Origin: Bacteroidota bacterium
GTDB taxonomy: Bacteria > Bacteroidota > Bacteroidia > Bacteroidales > VadinHA17
Assembly (NCBI GenBank): GCA_022561875.1
Contig: JADFQJ010000016.1
Coordinates: 1-56,008 of the forward strand
Direction of reading: 5' to 3'
DNA length: 56,008 bases
How positions within the stretch are numbered: position 1 is the first letter of the stretch; each line of letters begins with the position of its first letter. The notes beneath the pieces were generated by a model. The model was not told the DNA's origin, ran no database searches, and saw nothing but the letters and a program-made list of their open reading frames with translations. Both the position numbers and the translations under genes were made by a program. Positions 43,421 to 53,017 of the stretch are shown piece after piece.

Positions 43421-43518
43421 TCCAGCTCTTTTTCTTCCAATCCCTTGAAAAGTTCAACCCCCCTTATAAATACAATTACTTTTTCCTTTTTCACTATTAT
43501 TACATTTTTTAGTTAATC

Positions 43519-43536
43519 TGCGAAGCTATGTTCTTT
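43519..43536. repeat. Short dispersed repeat TGCGAAGCTATGTTCTTT
   Basis: Identical over 18 bases to 32980-32997; a variant lies at 48737-48752. This copy overlaps the last codons and the stop codon of the peptide-binding protein gene: on the minus strand AGA ACA TAG ends that gene and is part of the repeat. Confidence 0.75.
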
Positions 43537-45178
43537 TTATTACTTTCTTCAGAACAAGCAAGTTCATTGGATTCCCGTTAAATCCCCAAATATTTTTTTG
43601 CACAAAACGCACAACCTGATCATAGAATAACGGTACTACAACTGCGTCATCCATGATAATCTGATCCATTTCCCGGTAGAGCTTAAATCTTTTGTTATCA
43701 TCTACAACCCCCATTGCTGCCTCATACAAACGATCATATTCACTGTTTTGATAATGTGTATAATTTGGACCACCCGGACTGAAATTCGGACTATAAAAAA
43801 GTGCCAGGTAGTTTTCTGCATCAGGATAATCTGCAATCCATGAACCTCGAAAAAATGGAAGTCTTGAATTTGCAACATCATTTCTGAACGATGCGCCGGT
43901 ACTTACTTCTACCTGTAGTTTTATGCCAATTTTTGAAACTTCATGTTGAATATATTCACATAAATCCCGGTAGTCACTAGTGGTTGTAAGTACAATCTCC
44001 GGGAGTCCCTCGCCCCCGGGAAAGCCTGCGTCTATAAGCAATCTTCTCGCCTTATCAGGATTAAAATCATATCCTTCAACAGCGCTGAAGGAAAATGAAG
44101 GCAATCCTTTTGGAGTAAAACCGGCCGTAGCAGGTGTTCCCAGATTATTTCTAAGGTATTTCATCATTTTTTCCCGGTCAAATCCATAATTTATTGCCTT
44201 ACGCACCTGGATTGACTTTACCAGGGCTCCATCACCCTGATAAGCGGAAGTGTCCATTAAGAAACCAAGGTACTCAGTATTCAGATATGGCTGTGTAAGC
44301 AATTTTATCTGATCTGAATATTTCGGATTCAGATTACCGGCACGGGTTAGTAACTCATCCTTATAGGAGGGATGAACACCTGAAATAAAATCAATATTTC
44401 CTTTGATAAATTCAAGAAACTCAGATTGTTTATCATTAATAAAAGTTATTGAAACAGCATCAAGGTAGGGTAACCTCCGACCAACAGAGTCCCGTTCAAA
44501 GTAATGAGGATTGTTCAGGAATACCAGTTTCTCGCTTTCCTGCCAGTTCTTAAAAAAGAACGGACCGGTACCAACCGGGTTATTTCTGAAATCATCACCA
44601 TAATATTCAACAATCTCCTTTGGCACCACTGAGCAGTATTGCATGGTTAATAACCCTAAAAAAGCCGGGAAACTTTTTGCCAGATAGATTTGAAAAGTAG
44701 AATCATTGAGGGCTTTGAAACCGGCAAAATCATTCTCCCTGTCCTTTCTCAAATTATTAAAGATCCATGCACCCGGAGAGGCAACTGACGGATCTGTTAT
44801 TCGATTGAAGCTATATACAAAATCTCCGGCAACCACCCTCCTGCCCTTCCCGTTGCTGAACAATTTATGATCATGAAAAAGTACATCATCCCTAAGGAAA
44901 AAAGTATAAATCTTCCCGTTATCACTTATCTCCCAGTTATGTGCAATACAGGGCATGATGTTTAAATCATCATCCATTTGCACTAATCCGTTAAATAGTT
45001 GATTAACCGGCCAGATTATGGTTTGATTCCTGGCAAAAGCCGGATCCAGGGAAGATATCCCCTTCGATTCATTATACCGGAAAACTGTCCTGTTCCCATT
45101 GTTCTGTTCCCTGTTTACACAAGCGGAACTCAATAACAGGATAATGTAAAGAAGTGGTAAAAAGAAAACTTTACACAT
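43526..45178 (-). CDS. ABC transporter peptide-binding lipoprotein (SBP family 5)
   Basis: A 550-residue extracytoplasmic substrate-binding protein of the OppA/DppA/NikA type. A signal peptide ends in the lipobox LLSSACVN (Cys20). Family landmarks are GISSLDPAFARNQTIIWPVNQLFNGLVQ, WEISDNGKIYTFFLRDDVLFHD and NPVGTGPFFFKNW, and the C-terminal half has RKAINYGFDREKMM and a DYPDAENYLALFYSPN region. It should deliver peptides or similar ligands to an ABC importer, but no permease or ATPase gene is within the window, so it may be an orphan or have a different role. The stop codon lies inside a dispersed repeat (43519-43536). A -7-like element (TAAATTTG on the minus strand, plus 45219-45226) lies upstream without a good -33 box. 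Confidence 0.9.
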   Translation of the reverse strand: MCKVFFLPLLYIILLLSSACVNREQNNGNRTVFRYNESKGISSLDPAFARNQTIIWPVNQLFNGLVQMDDDLNIMPCIAHNWEISDNGKIYTFFLRDDVLFHDHKLFSNGKGRRVVAGDFVYSFNRITDPSVASPGAWIFNNLRKDRENDFAGFKALNDSTFQIYLAKSFPAFLGLLTMQYCSVVPKEIVEYYGDDFRNNPVGTGPFFFKNWQESEKLVFLNNPHYFERDSVGRRLPYLDAVSITFINDKQSEFLEFIKGNIDFISGVHPSYKDELLTRAGNLNPKYSDQIKLLTQPYLNTEYLGFLMDTSAYQGDGALVKSIQVRKAINYGFDREKMMKYLRNNLGTPATAGFTPKGLPSFSFSAVEGYDFNPDKARRLLIDAGFPGGEGLPEIVLTTTSDYRDLCEYIQHEVSKIGIKLQVEVSTGASFRNDVANSRLPFFRGSWIADYPDAENYLALFYSPNFSPGGPNYTHYQNSEYDRLYEAAMGVVDDNKRFKLYREMDQIIMDDAVVVPLFYDQVVRFVQKNIWGFNGNPMNLLVLKKVIKRT

Positions 45179-45749
45179 AGTGATCTTTTCACAATTAATT
45201 AAAAAGAGAATAGCTTCGCAAATTTACCATACAGAAAAATTAAAATTTACTCCTGAAAGATAGGAATTATTTCACATGGTGAATTAAAAAATTTAACACA
45301 GCAATAATGAACATCCCCGCCACAAGCAGCATGGTATCTTAATTAAATATTTATTTTTCTATACACCGCTACCTGTCTGGAGTTTCGCTTATGCTTGCGC
45401 AGAAGATTCATTGCAGGCGGCGTGGTAGGAAATATAATCATAGTAAGGTAATAATAAATTAAACATTTCAGTAATAAAAATTAATAACGTTATTCTTACA
45501 AATCCAGTAACAGATTAACATTTATTCTTTCAGGAAATTCACAGTGATTTTTTCAGTGTTCTGTTAAAAGAAAAAACCGGGATTTACATCCCGGTCTTTC
45601 TACCCTAAAAATTAACCTAAAACTTACAAATTCCACTTTAAAGTCTTTCCCTCAATGAGGAATCTGTTATGTTACCCTCAGTGTTCATTTAATTAAACGT
45701 AAATAAAAAAAAAATGTTACAAAAACGGAAAGAAATTTTATTTTTTTAT
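45179..45749. other. 571-base intergenic region, no gene
   Basis: A+T-rich apart from a G+C-richer patch at about 45363-45432 (from ACCGCTACCTGTCTGG to GGCGGCGTGGTAGG). Bases 45569-45598 form the terminator of the TonB receptor gene. Bases 45210-45226 include AATAGCTTCGCAAATTT, partly complementary to the short repeat at 43519. I see no other structure, small gene or RNA family. Confidence 0.6.
45569..45598 (-). terminator. Terminator of the TonB receptor gene
   Basis: ACCGGGAT (45576-45583) pairs with ATCCCGGT (45588-45595) around a 4-base loop. On the minus strand the stem is followed by a T-run (A-run 45570-45576 on the plus strand). It lies about 150 bases beyond the stop codon. Confidence 0.75.
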
Positions 45750-48149
45750 TCAGAACCGTAAATTAAGGCCTACAAGGAAATTCCTTCCAGCCTGAGGAAA
45801 ATATCCATCCATTATTTTGTTTTCTCCATCCAGAATATACCGGTAAACCCACGCATTTGTCTCATATTCTTCATTGAACAGGTTGTTAATCTGAATCTTA
45901 ATCCCAATTTGATCGACCCATTTTGGGCTAAGAGAGTATTGGAAATTGAGATCGTTAACAAACCAGGAGTTGAGTATCCGGCTTTCGCCTGATGTATTAT
46001 CTACATATTGTTTACCAACATATTTTGAAAATATTCTGACCTTAATATTCTTAAACGGTTTAAGCTGAATAGTGCTTCCCAAAATAATTGCAGGCGAAAA
46101 GGAAAGATCAGTCTCACCAAGATTTTCAGAAACCTGGCTCCAGGTATCCCAATTATCAATATGTTCTGTAAAATTCTTTATTTTATTACGGCTTAATGTA
46201 ACATTTATCTCCCATTCCAATTGAGGTAATATTTTAGTTGCTGCCTGCAGTTCAATACCTCCTCTGTAACTTTTTTTAACATTAGTCATAACAGAAGAGC
46301 CAACATCATTTATTTCCCCTGTTAACACAAGCTGGTTATCATAATCCATGAAATAAATATTCACGCCAAAGCGAAAATTGGAAGATCTGAAATCATATCC
46401 TAACTCATAATCTTTTAACATCTCAGGAATTGGAACAGGCGCTGAAGGGTCAGCATCAATAAAATCATACCTGTTAGGTTCACGATGTGCAATACCAAAA
46501 GAAAAATAGGCAGACTGGTTTTCGTTCAACCTGTAATATGCACCAAGCTTAGGATTAACAAACCTGTAAACATGCTCCTGGGTAATATTGCGTAGATCGT
46601 CATCAATCCCATCAATTTCATAATCAATTAGTCTGACCTGGATATCACCGTACAGGTTCAATTTATTTGAGAAAAAATAATTTAGTTTCGCATAGATATT
46701 GAAATCTGTCTTGGCAGCGTTGTTATTATACCACTCATGATTCAATTCGGAATCTCCTGCAAACCGGGCCCAGATGACTCTCCCAAAATGATCTCCAATG
46801 TATTTGTTCCATGCGCCTCCCACGGATGCATCCCATTTTCCTTTTTTATATTTTAAAGAATATGTTACGCCATAAAAATCATTATCAAGCCATTTTCTGC
46901 GAATAAGATCTGTTTTTTCCAGTAAATCCGAACCTATCAGTATATTATCCATCTGATAATCAGAAAAGTCTTCCTCTTCCTTATACTGTTCATAATACCC
47001 TTTCCCGCCAGTATAATGCAAGGAAAGATTCAGATAAACATACCGACTGATCTCCCTGGAATAAAGCAACTGGAAATGATCCTGCCAGTAATTATCTGTT
47101 TCATTATCATAGTATTTTATATTTCCCATTTCATCGGTATATTGACCAATACCGTTATAGGTCCGGTCAGAATCAAGAATGGTTGACGGCACACCATCCC
47201 ATGCCTGGTAAGTTTTTTCTTTTCCTGAAAAAATATTTATCCTAACCATCTCTTTTTCTCCGAAATAAGCCCCGGACACTACAAAAGATTTTAAATTAGC
47301 TGTAGCCCGGTCAATATACCCATCTGAATTAATTTTTGACATCCTGGCTTCAAAAGAAAACTTATCATCGATAAGGCCTGATCCGATTTTTATATTATTC
47401 TTGAAAGTATTGAACGAACCAGCAGTTGAATTTATCTCAGTAAATGGCATTTTAGAAAATGTGAATGTCTTTAAATTCACGCTTGCTCCAAAAGCCCCGG
47501 CCCCATTTGTTGAAGTACCTACTCCACGTTGGATCTGAATATCATCCACTGAAGATATAAAATCAGGCAAGTCAACCCACCAGACACCATGCGATTCAGA
47601 ATCATTCAGTGGTATTCCGTTAACGGTTACATTTATTCGTGTAAGGTCGGTTCCCCTTATCCTGAAGCTTGTATACCCCACGCCGGTCCCGGCATCTGAA
47701 GTTGTAACAAGAGAAGGGGTGAATCTCAACAGATATGGAATATCCTGTACAAAATCTTTTTCTCTGATTTCGCTTTTAGATATAGTAGTTGATGCAACAG
47801 GCATGGTTTCACTTGCCCTGATTGTTGAAATGATAATTTCATCAGCCAGGTAAACAGACCTTTCCAGGACAATTTTCACTATTAAATCTTTCTGCAGGTT
47901 AATTTTCTCTCTCCTTGTCTCATAGCCCAAATATGAAACCTTTAAAACATAGTTTCCCTTATTCACATTTTTAAAAACAAATTCCCCGGACAGGACTGCT
48001 GAAGTTCCCAGAAAAGTACCTTCGATTATTATGTTAGCCCCGATCAAAGGAGTTCCATCTGTTTCCTCCACAATTCCACTTACCTGAAACTGACCGTAAA
48101 GGATATATGAAACAGAGGTAAATACCAATAATAGCATAACTTTTTTCAT
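45750..48149 (-). CDS. TonB-dependent receptor, thiamine-regulated
   Basis: A 799-residue outer-membrane receptor. A signal peptide (1-19) is followed by a carboxypeptidase-like regulatory domain (about 21-105: VSGIVEETDGTPLIGANIIIEG, VSYLGYETRR), a plug domain (about 115-225: IREKDFVQDIPYLL, FRIRGTDLTRINVTVNGIPLND) and a 22-strand-type beta-barrel ending GRNFLVGLNLRF. It imports a ligand with energy from TonB. Its leader holds a TPP riboswitch (48178-48259), so the ligand is probably thiamine, its phosphate or a thiamine precursor, matching the thiamine-regulated outer-membrane receptors described for Bacteroidota. The usual companions, a PnuT transporter and thiamine pyrophosphokinase, do not follow: the transcript ends in a terminator. 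Ligand assignment is inferred from regulation alone. Confidence 0.9.
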   Translation of the reverse strand: MKKVMLLLVFTSVSYILYGQFQVSGIVEETDGTPLIGANIIIEGTFLGTSAVLSGEFVFKNVNKGNYVLKVSYLGYETRREKINLQKDLIVKIVLERSVYLADEIIISTIRASETMPVASTTISKSEIREKDFVQDIPYLLRFTPSLVTTSDAGTGVGYTSFRIRGTDLTRINVTVNGIPLNDSESHGVWWVDLPDFISSVDDIQIQRGVGTSTNGAGAFGASVNLKTFTFSKMPFTEINSTAGSFNTFKNNIKIGSGLIDDKFSFEARMSKINSDGYIDRATANLKSFVVSGAYFGEKEMVRINIFSGKEKTYQAWDGVPSTILDSDRTYNGIGQYTDEMGNIKYYDNETDNYWQDHFQLLYSREISRYVYLNLSLHYTGGKGYYEQYKEEEDFSDYQMDNILIGSDLLEKTDLIRRKWLDNDFYGVTYSLKYKKGKWDASVGGAWNKYIGDHFGRVIWARFAGDSELNHEWYNNNAAKTDFNIYAKLNYFFSNKLNLYGDIQVRLIDYEIDGIDDDLRNITQEHVYRFVNPKLGAYYRLNENQSAYFSFGIAHREPNRYDFIDADPSAPVPIPEMLKDYELGYDFRSSNFRFGVNIYFMDYDNQLVLTGEINDVGSSVMTNVKKSYRGGIELQAATKILPQLEWEINVTLSRNKIKNFTEHIDNWDTWSQVSENLGETDLSFSPAIILGSTIQLKPFKNIKVRIFSKYVGKQYVDNTSGESRILNSWFVNDLNFQYSLSPKWVDQIGIKIQINNLFNEEYETNAWVYRYILDGENKIMDGYFPQAGRNFLVGLNLRF

Positions 48150-48177
48150 AGCAATGTTTGTTTAAGTTTGATACTTT

Positions 48178-48259
48178 CGGGGGGGTATTCCCTACGCCGG
48201 CATTACCCGGATCAGGTTCTAAGGGTTTGATCTCAGCCCGTAATATTAGGGCACCCCCA
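48178..48259 (-). promoter_or_regulatory. TPP riboswitch (THI element)
   Basis: On the minus strand the leader reads GGGGGTGCCC, then GGGCTGAGATCAAACCC, TTAGAACCTGATCCGGGTAA, TGCCGGCGTAGGGAA and a closing CCCCCCC. These are the conserved TPP-aptamer boxes in order: CUGAGA with an ACCC partner, GAACCUGAUC-x-GGGUAAUGCC and AGGGAA. The outer GGGGG (48254-48258) pairs with the C-run (48179-48185) as P1. It ends 29 bases before the receptor start codon, so thiamine pyrophosphate probably represses translation by hiding the start region. Confidence 0.95.
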
Positions 48260-48268
48260 TAATTATTA

Positions 48269-48276
48269 CAAAGATA
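48269..48276 (-). promoter_or_regulatory. -7 promoter element before the riboswitch
   Basis: Minus-strand TATCTTTG (plus CAAAGATA) fits TAnnTTTG and lies 10 bases upstream of the riboswitch, so the transcript would begin at its 5' stem. A -33 TTTG is not obvious; the upstream part would lie inside the end of trxA. Confidence 0.5.
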
Positions 48277-48293
48277 TGTAAAAATTTAATATT

Positions 48294-48656
48294 TTAATTC
48301 TTTTCTACTTTCAAAACGTCTTTAATTGCTTTTTCAAATGAATCCTTAGGTAAAGCTCCCATTGCCATTTGTGGTTTTTCATCTGTTGGGACAAACAATA
48401 ATGAAGGAATACTTCTGATCCCAAACAGGGCAGCCAATTCCTGCTCTTGTTCTGTATTCACCTTATAAATATTGATCTTACCTTTATATTCATCAGCAAG
48501 TTCTTCAAGAACAGGAGCAACCATTTTACATGGCTGACACCAGTCTGCATAAAAATCAATCATACAAGGAATATTACCTTCAAACTTCCACTCTTTATTC
48601 TGTTCAAAATTAAAAACCTTTTCTTTAAATGTTTCCTTTGTCAAATGTTCAAGCAT
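48294..48656 (-). CDS. trxA: Thioredoxin
   Basis: A 120-residue thioredoxin-fold protein, a cytoplasmic disulfide reductant. The motif MIDFYADWCQPCKMVAPVL holds the redox Cys pair as WCQPC, where most thioredoxins have WCGPC; the Gly-to-Gln change can alter redox potential. The cis-proline is in IRSIPSLLFV. I start at 48656 (MLEHLTKETF); an upstream frame to 48704 adds 16 residues that are not typical and do not form a signal peptide. It is upstream of the riboswitch-controlled receptor on the same strand but probably separately transcribed. Confidence 0.9.
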   Translation of the reverse strand: MLEHLTKETFKEKVFNFEQNKEWKFEGNIPCMIDFYADWCQPCKMVAPVLEELADEYKGKINIYKVNTEQEQELAALFGIRSIPSLLFVPTDEKPQMAMGALPKDSFEKAIKDVLKVEKN

Positions 48657-48736
48657 CACAGTTATATTTTTATTTATCGGAATTTCAAATAATAATTTCT
48701 TCAAATCTTAAAACCTTTTATCTTAGCCTTATCCTT

Positions 48737-48752
48737 TGCGAAACTATGTTCT
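48737..48752. repeat. Short dispersed repeat, variant copy
   Basis: TGCGAAACTATGTTCT differs at one of 16 positions from the sequence at 32980 and 43519. It lies between trxA (-) and the CCA-adding enzyme gene (+). Confidence 0.6.
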
Positions 48753-48886
48753 AATAATACCAGTTTTAAATGATTTAGCGTTTATTGACAAAAGGTGTAC
48801 CAAAAATCAAAATCGAAAAAATCTTCTGTTTGTATTCCATAAATTGTTATTTTGTCATGAATTAGTTCTAATTGTCATATCTATAT

Positions 48887-50302
48887 ATGAAGAAATGTCT
48901 TAATAATCCCATTTTCAGAATAATATCTGAAGTTGTTACCAATGAAGAAGTTGAAACATACGTTATTGGTGGATATGTCAGGGATTTTCTATTAAATCGA
49001 ATGTCCTCTGACAGGGATATTGATATTGTTGTAGTTGGCAGCGGGGTTGATATAGCAAGAAAAATAGCAAAAAAAATTAATCCGAAAATAAAGGTCACTA
49101 TTTTTAAAAATTTCGGAACAGCTATGTTCCGTTATAAGAATCATGAAATTGATTTTGTCGGTGCCAGGAAAGAATCATACCGGCAGGATTCAAGAAAACC
49201 TTTTGTTGAAGACGGCACCCTTGAAGATGATCAGAAAAGAAGAGATTTAACAATTAATGCAATGGCTATAAGTTTGAACGGGGAATCATATGGTAAGTTT
49301 ATTGATCCTTTTAACGGTCTGGATGATTTGATGGACAAGACCATACGAACACCACTTAAGCCGGAAAAGACCTTCTCAGACGATCCTTTGCGTATGATGC
49401 GTGCCATTCGTTTCGCCACCCAATTAAAATTCGGGATTACAAAAGAAACACTACAGGCTATTTCCAAAAACAAAGAGAGGATGAAGATCGTATCACCCGA
49501 GCGAATCATTATGGAGTTAAATAAAATAGTTTTATCCAATGTGCCGTCAATCGGATTCAAACTATTGGACAAGACAGGTATTCTTTCCTTCATTCTACCG
49601 GAATTACATAATCTTAAGGGGGTAGAAAAAGTGAGCGGGAAACAACATAAGGATAATTTCTATCACACCTTAAGAGTTCTGGATAATGTATCGAGGAAAT
49701 CGGATGACTTGTGGCTCAGATGGGCGGCGATACTACATGATATTGCAAAACCCAGGACAAAGAAGTTTGATACCGAAACCGGCTGGACCTTTCACGGACA
49801 TGATTTTCAGGGTGCAAAAATGGTTTCTGAAATTTTTAGAAGATTGAGATTACCACTTAACCACAGGATAAGATTTGTAAAAAAACTGGTGAGATTACAT
49901 TTACGGCCTATTTCATTAATCCATGAGAAAGTGACCGATTCTGCTTTACGTCGTTTGTTATTTGATGCCGGTAATGATATTGATGATTTAATGATCCTTT
50001 GCAAGGCTGATATAACATCTAAAAACGAAGTACGTGTAAAACAGTACCTTAAGAATTTTAAAATTGTCGGAGAAAAGCTAAAAGAAATTGAGAAGAAAGA
50101 TGCTATACGTAACTTTCAGCCCCCTGTCCCAGGGGATCTTATTATGAAAACTTTCGGACTTAAGCCCTGTAAAGAGGTAGGTATTATTAAGAATGCCATC
50201 AAAGAGGCTATTCTCGATGGAAAAATTCCAAATAAATATGAGCCGGCTTACCGGTTTATGCTTAAAAAAGGGAAAGAACTGGGATTAAAACCTGAAGAAT
50301 AG
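48887..50302 (+). CDS. cca: CCA tRNA nucleotidyltransferase with HD domain
   Basis: A 471-residue class II CCA-adding enzyme. The nucleotidyltransferase head begins YVIGGYVRDFLL and carries the two catalytic carboxylates in DRDIDIV (Asp44, Asp46). RRDLTINAMA and DPLRMMRAIRFATQL are the next family motifs. A C-terminal HD phosphohydrolase domain has RWAAILHDIAKP near 285. It adds or repairs the 3' CCA of tRNAs; the tRNA in this window has no encoded CCA, so such an enzyme is needed. The ATG at 48887 gives the usual start; TTG at 48872 is an alternative. It is convergent with the next gene, 8 bases apart. Confidence 0.93.
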   Translation: MKKCLNNPIFRIISEVVTNEEVETYVIGGYVRDFLLNRMSSDRDIDIVVVGSGVDIARKIAKKINPKIKVTIFKNFGTAMFRYKNHEIDFVGARKESYRQDSRKPFVEDGTLEDDQKRRDLTINAMAISLNGESYGKFIDPFNGLDDLMDKTIRTPLKPEKTFSDDPLRMMRAIRFATQLKFGITKETLQAISKNKERMKIVSPERIIMELNKIVLSNVPSIGFKLLDKTGILSFILPELHNLKGVEKVSGKQHKDNFYHTLRVLDNVSRKSDDLWLRWAAILHDIAKPRTKKFDTETGWTFHGHDFQGAKMVSEIFRRLRLPLNHRIRFVKKLVRLHLRPISLIHEKVTDSALRRLLFDAGNDIDDLMILCKADITSKNEVRVKQYLKNFKIVGEKLKEIEKKDAIRNFQPPVPGDLIMKTFGLKPCKEVGIIKNAIKEAILDGKIPNKYEPAYRFMLKKGKELGLKPEE

Positions 50303-50310
50303 CCGGAACA

Positions 50311-51369
50311 TTAATTATCAGCTTTCTTATGCAAAGTAAGGCAAACGGGTAAATGATCACTGAATCCTCCAGCGTACCTGTATCCGATATATGTTCGAAA
50401 AGGTCTCTTGCCGGGCATATCTTTTTCATCCTCCAGCAAGAATTCCGGGCTAAAGATATTAACATCCTCTTTGCCGGTATACCAACCGTTCTCAGCATCC
50501 AGCAATTTTGCAGAAACAATAAACTGATCCATATTCTCCCAGAAACCTTTGTACTTAATTGTCCCCTTTACCCGTCTACTGACAAATAACCCGGACAGAT
50601 TAAAAAGATCATTATCTACAACAGAATCACGCTCTATTTTAGCTGCCAATACCTGTGACAGACTAACATCACCAGGCTCATCATTAAAATCACCCATGAT
50701 AATAACTTTAGCATCAGGCGTCGCCCTTATAACCGAATCAACAGCTTTACGCAGGACCATTGCTGCTGTATTACGGTAGAGCTGAGTTTCAAGTACACCC
50801 TGCCACCTTGAAGGCCAATGGTTTACAAAGATATGTAGTGTGTCTCCTGAAAGTGTTCCTTTTGTATACAATATATCCCTCGTTCTAAAAGCTGTATCTT
50901 TATGGGATAAAACTTTATAATATTCCACATTAACCGGATGGAATTTCTTTTCCCGGTACAAAAGTGCCACATCAATTCCCCGTCTATCCTCAGAGTCTTT
51001 GTGAATAAACCGGTAATTATACTTTGCAAGAGGTGTTCCGGTTATCAGATCAGAAAGCACCTTCCGGTTTTCAATCTCACACAACCCGATAAGATCAAAG
51101 CCATGCCAGCCTCCCGCGGCAGCCAGAGTTTTATAGATATTCAGCAATTTTTGCCGGTATTTATAATAATTCCAATTCCGGATACCATCAGGGGTGAATT
51201 CATCATCATTGGTAAGAGAATCATCTTCAGGATAAAACAAATTTTCGACATTATAAAACAAAATCCGGGACGTTTCTTCGTTCGTTTTATCAGTATCCTG
51301 AGCATACGTTAAGGAAGCACAGATAAGAGATGAAATAATAATTAAGATAATTTCTTTCCGGATCTTCAT
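50311..51369 (-). CDS. Exported endonuclease/exonuclease/phosphatase family protein
   Basis: A 352-residue secreted EEP-fold protein. A signal peptide (1-23, SLTYAQ) precedes the domain, with landmarks ILFYNVENLFYPEDD, DLIGLCEIENRKVL (metal Glu), NHWPSRW (catalytic His), IIMGDFNDEPGD (Asp-x-Asn) and GGFSDHLPVCLTL (His at the end). Relatives hydrolyse phosphodiesters in nucleic acids or phospholipids, so the substrate is not determinable. It follows the beta-helix lipoprotein gene by 7 bases on the same strand, and both are exported, which hints at a shared surface role. Confidence 0.9.
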   Translation of the reverse strand: MKIRKEIILIIISSLICASLTYAQDTDKTNEETSRILFYNVENLFYPEDDSLTNDDEFTPDGIRNWNYYKYRQKLLNIYKTLAAAGGWHGFDLIGLCEIENRKVLSDLITGTPLAKYNYRFIHKDSEDRRGIDVALLYREKKFHPVNVEYYKVLSHKDTAFRTRDILYTKGTLSGDTLHIFVNHWPSRWQGVLETQLYRNTAAMVLRKAVDSVIRATPDAKVIIMGDFNDEPGDVSLSQVLAAKIERDSVVDNDLFNLSGLFVSRRVKGTIKYKGFWENMDQFIVSAKLLDAENGWYTGKEDVNIFSPEFLLEDEKDMPGKRPFRTYIGYRYAGGFSDHLPVCLTLHKKADN

Positions 51370-51376
51370 AAGCTAA

Positions 51377-52792
51377 TTACTGATCTTCGGTTCTTTCATA
51401 TGCTCCAATATCCGGACCTAAATCACCTGTTCTGCTATTCCCCAGAATATCTATCGGGAAACGCACACTTATTTCCGGTGATCCTTTATCCAAAGCATAA
51501 GCAAGCGAATCGAGCTGAAAATTCATATTGTCAGCTGCTATAAAACCAGGATCATTATTAATGAATACGTTATTATATCTTATTGGATCAGACACACTCA
51601 CTACAGATGTATCAACCCTGATAAGGCAATGGTCAAAATAGTAATTAAAACCACCTTCACCAATTTTGTCAAATCCGATCTCTGTCTCCCGGTCACCATA
51701 AATAATACAGTTCCCGAAAGTGGCCTTTATCAACTCACCGGTAAGAGCGGTATCATTCAGGTTATAATAATTGGTAATTAACACTGACGGAGTTCCACGG
51801 TTAGAGTATTTCCAGTTATTTGAAATTGTACAGTGATTAAATTCGTATTCTCCTCCTGTGGTTAACGCAATTCCATAAAAGCCACAATCAGCAATTACGC
51901 AATTTGAAACATCCAGCTTTGCTTTAATGGCAGAAATACCGGCAAAACTCATTTGAGTGATTATAGAGTTAGAAAGAGTCAGGTCCGGCGGTTCTTTTTC
52001 AGAATAAAGATTACCAAGATGCAAACCGGTTGTTCCATTCATTATTTCCAAATATTCAATAATATTTCCATAACTACCATTCAAAAAGTACATACCGCCC
52101 CATTGACCAGGAATTTCAGCATATTCACTTTCAAGCCTGTCGCCCTGAAATATAACAGGTTCTTCCACAGTTCCGTGAATTTCAAGGGTTCCCATGATAT
52201 ACATAGTCGAATTTCTGTGGAAATGTACTCTAACTCCCGGAAATACAGTAAGCTTTTGCATACTATCGATCAGCATACTGTTATAAACAAGGTACGGTTT
52301 ATCATTTATCCATGTCTGAGTTTGTATAACTTCACCATTGATGAGATGTATATCTTGCCCCCAGGCAACAAGATCAACATCCTGAAAGTTGCCGTTAGTT
52401 ATAAATACTACAGAATCTTTAACTACCATTGGATTATTCTGGTTTTGTGGATCAACCGTGACTTCAACAAAAATATACATACTGTCACCTGCGGATAGTT
52501 CGATATTTTCAAGCCGCATAACCTTTACCCCGTCAATATTCAATCTGTAGTTTGAATTTTCTCCTTTTGCCAGGTAAATCTCTGATATTTTCAAATCTTT
52601 ACTGTAAGGGTTTCTTACCAGGAAATATTCTGTTGTTGAACCTATTGTGGTAAATACAGTATCAAACAATACAGTATCAGAGGAAAAGGACAATTTTGCA
52701 GAATCTCCGGTAAAAAATTTTTCCTTTTCACAAGAGAATAATAATATGATTATCCCCGGAATCATCCAGATCTGTTTAATCCACCATTTCAT
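51377..52792 (-). CDS. Beta-helix surface lipoprotein
   Basis: A 471-residue exported protein. The N-terminus has a hydrophobic segment ending in a lipobox LLFSCEKE, so it is likely a lipoprotein. A beta-sandwich-like segment (about 35-140, with DTVLFDTVFTTIGSTTEYF) is followed by a right-handed parallel beta-helix (about 165-420) with regular NSIITQMSFAGISAI- and NCVIADCGFYGIAL-type coils. The end DLGPDIGAYE is a typical terminal motif of such helices. No catalytic motif is seen, so it may be a glycan-binding or structural surface protein. The start at 52792 is preferred over 52801. It is the first gene of a pair with the EEP protein. Confidence 0.82.
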   Translation of the reverse strand: MKWWIKQIWMIPGIIILLFSCEKEKFFTGDSAKLSFSSDTVLFDTVFTTIGSTTEYFLVRNPYSKDLKISEIYLAKGENSNYRLNIDGVKVMRLENIELSAGDSMYIFVEVTVDPQNQNNPMVVKDSVVFITNGNFQDVDLVAWGQDIHLINGEVIQTQTWINDKPYLVYNSMLIDSMQKLTVFPGVRVHFHRNSTMYIMGTLEIHGTVEEPVIFQGDRLESEYAEIPGQWGGMYFLNGSYGNIIEYLEIMNGTTGLHLGNLYSEKEPPDLTLSNSIITQMSFAGISAIKAKLDVSNCVIADCGFYGIALTTGGEYEFNHCTISNNWKYSNRGTPSVLITNYYNLNDTALTGELIKATFGNCIIYGDRETEIGFDKIGEGGFNYYFDHCLIRVDTSVVSVSDPIRYNNVFINNDPGFIAADNMNFQLDSLAYALDKGSPEISVRFPIDILGNSRTGDLGPDIGAYERTEDQ

Positions 52793-53017
52793 ACACAACA
52801 TGTGTTAGGATAATATTGATTAAAATATTTACCGGAACTGCGTATTAAAATAACGTAAAAAAAAGTATTTTCTTCTGGTTAGAGTATAGTATTAACTGTT
52901 ATTCAAGATTAAATAATGTCTAAATATCGCTAAACTATTGTGTATTAATGTGTTTCTATCGGAGTTTACCCCGGATTTATTGAGGTGCAGAGATGTTATA
53001 AAAGTAATATCAAATAA

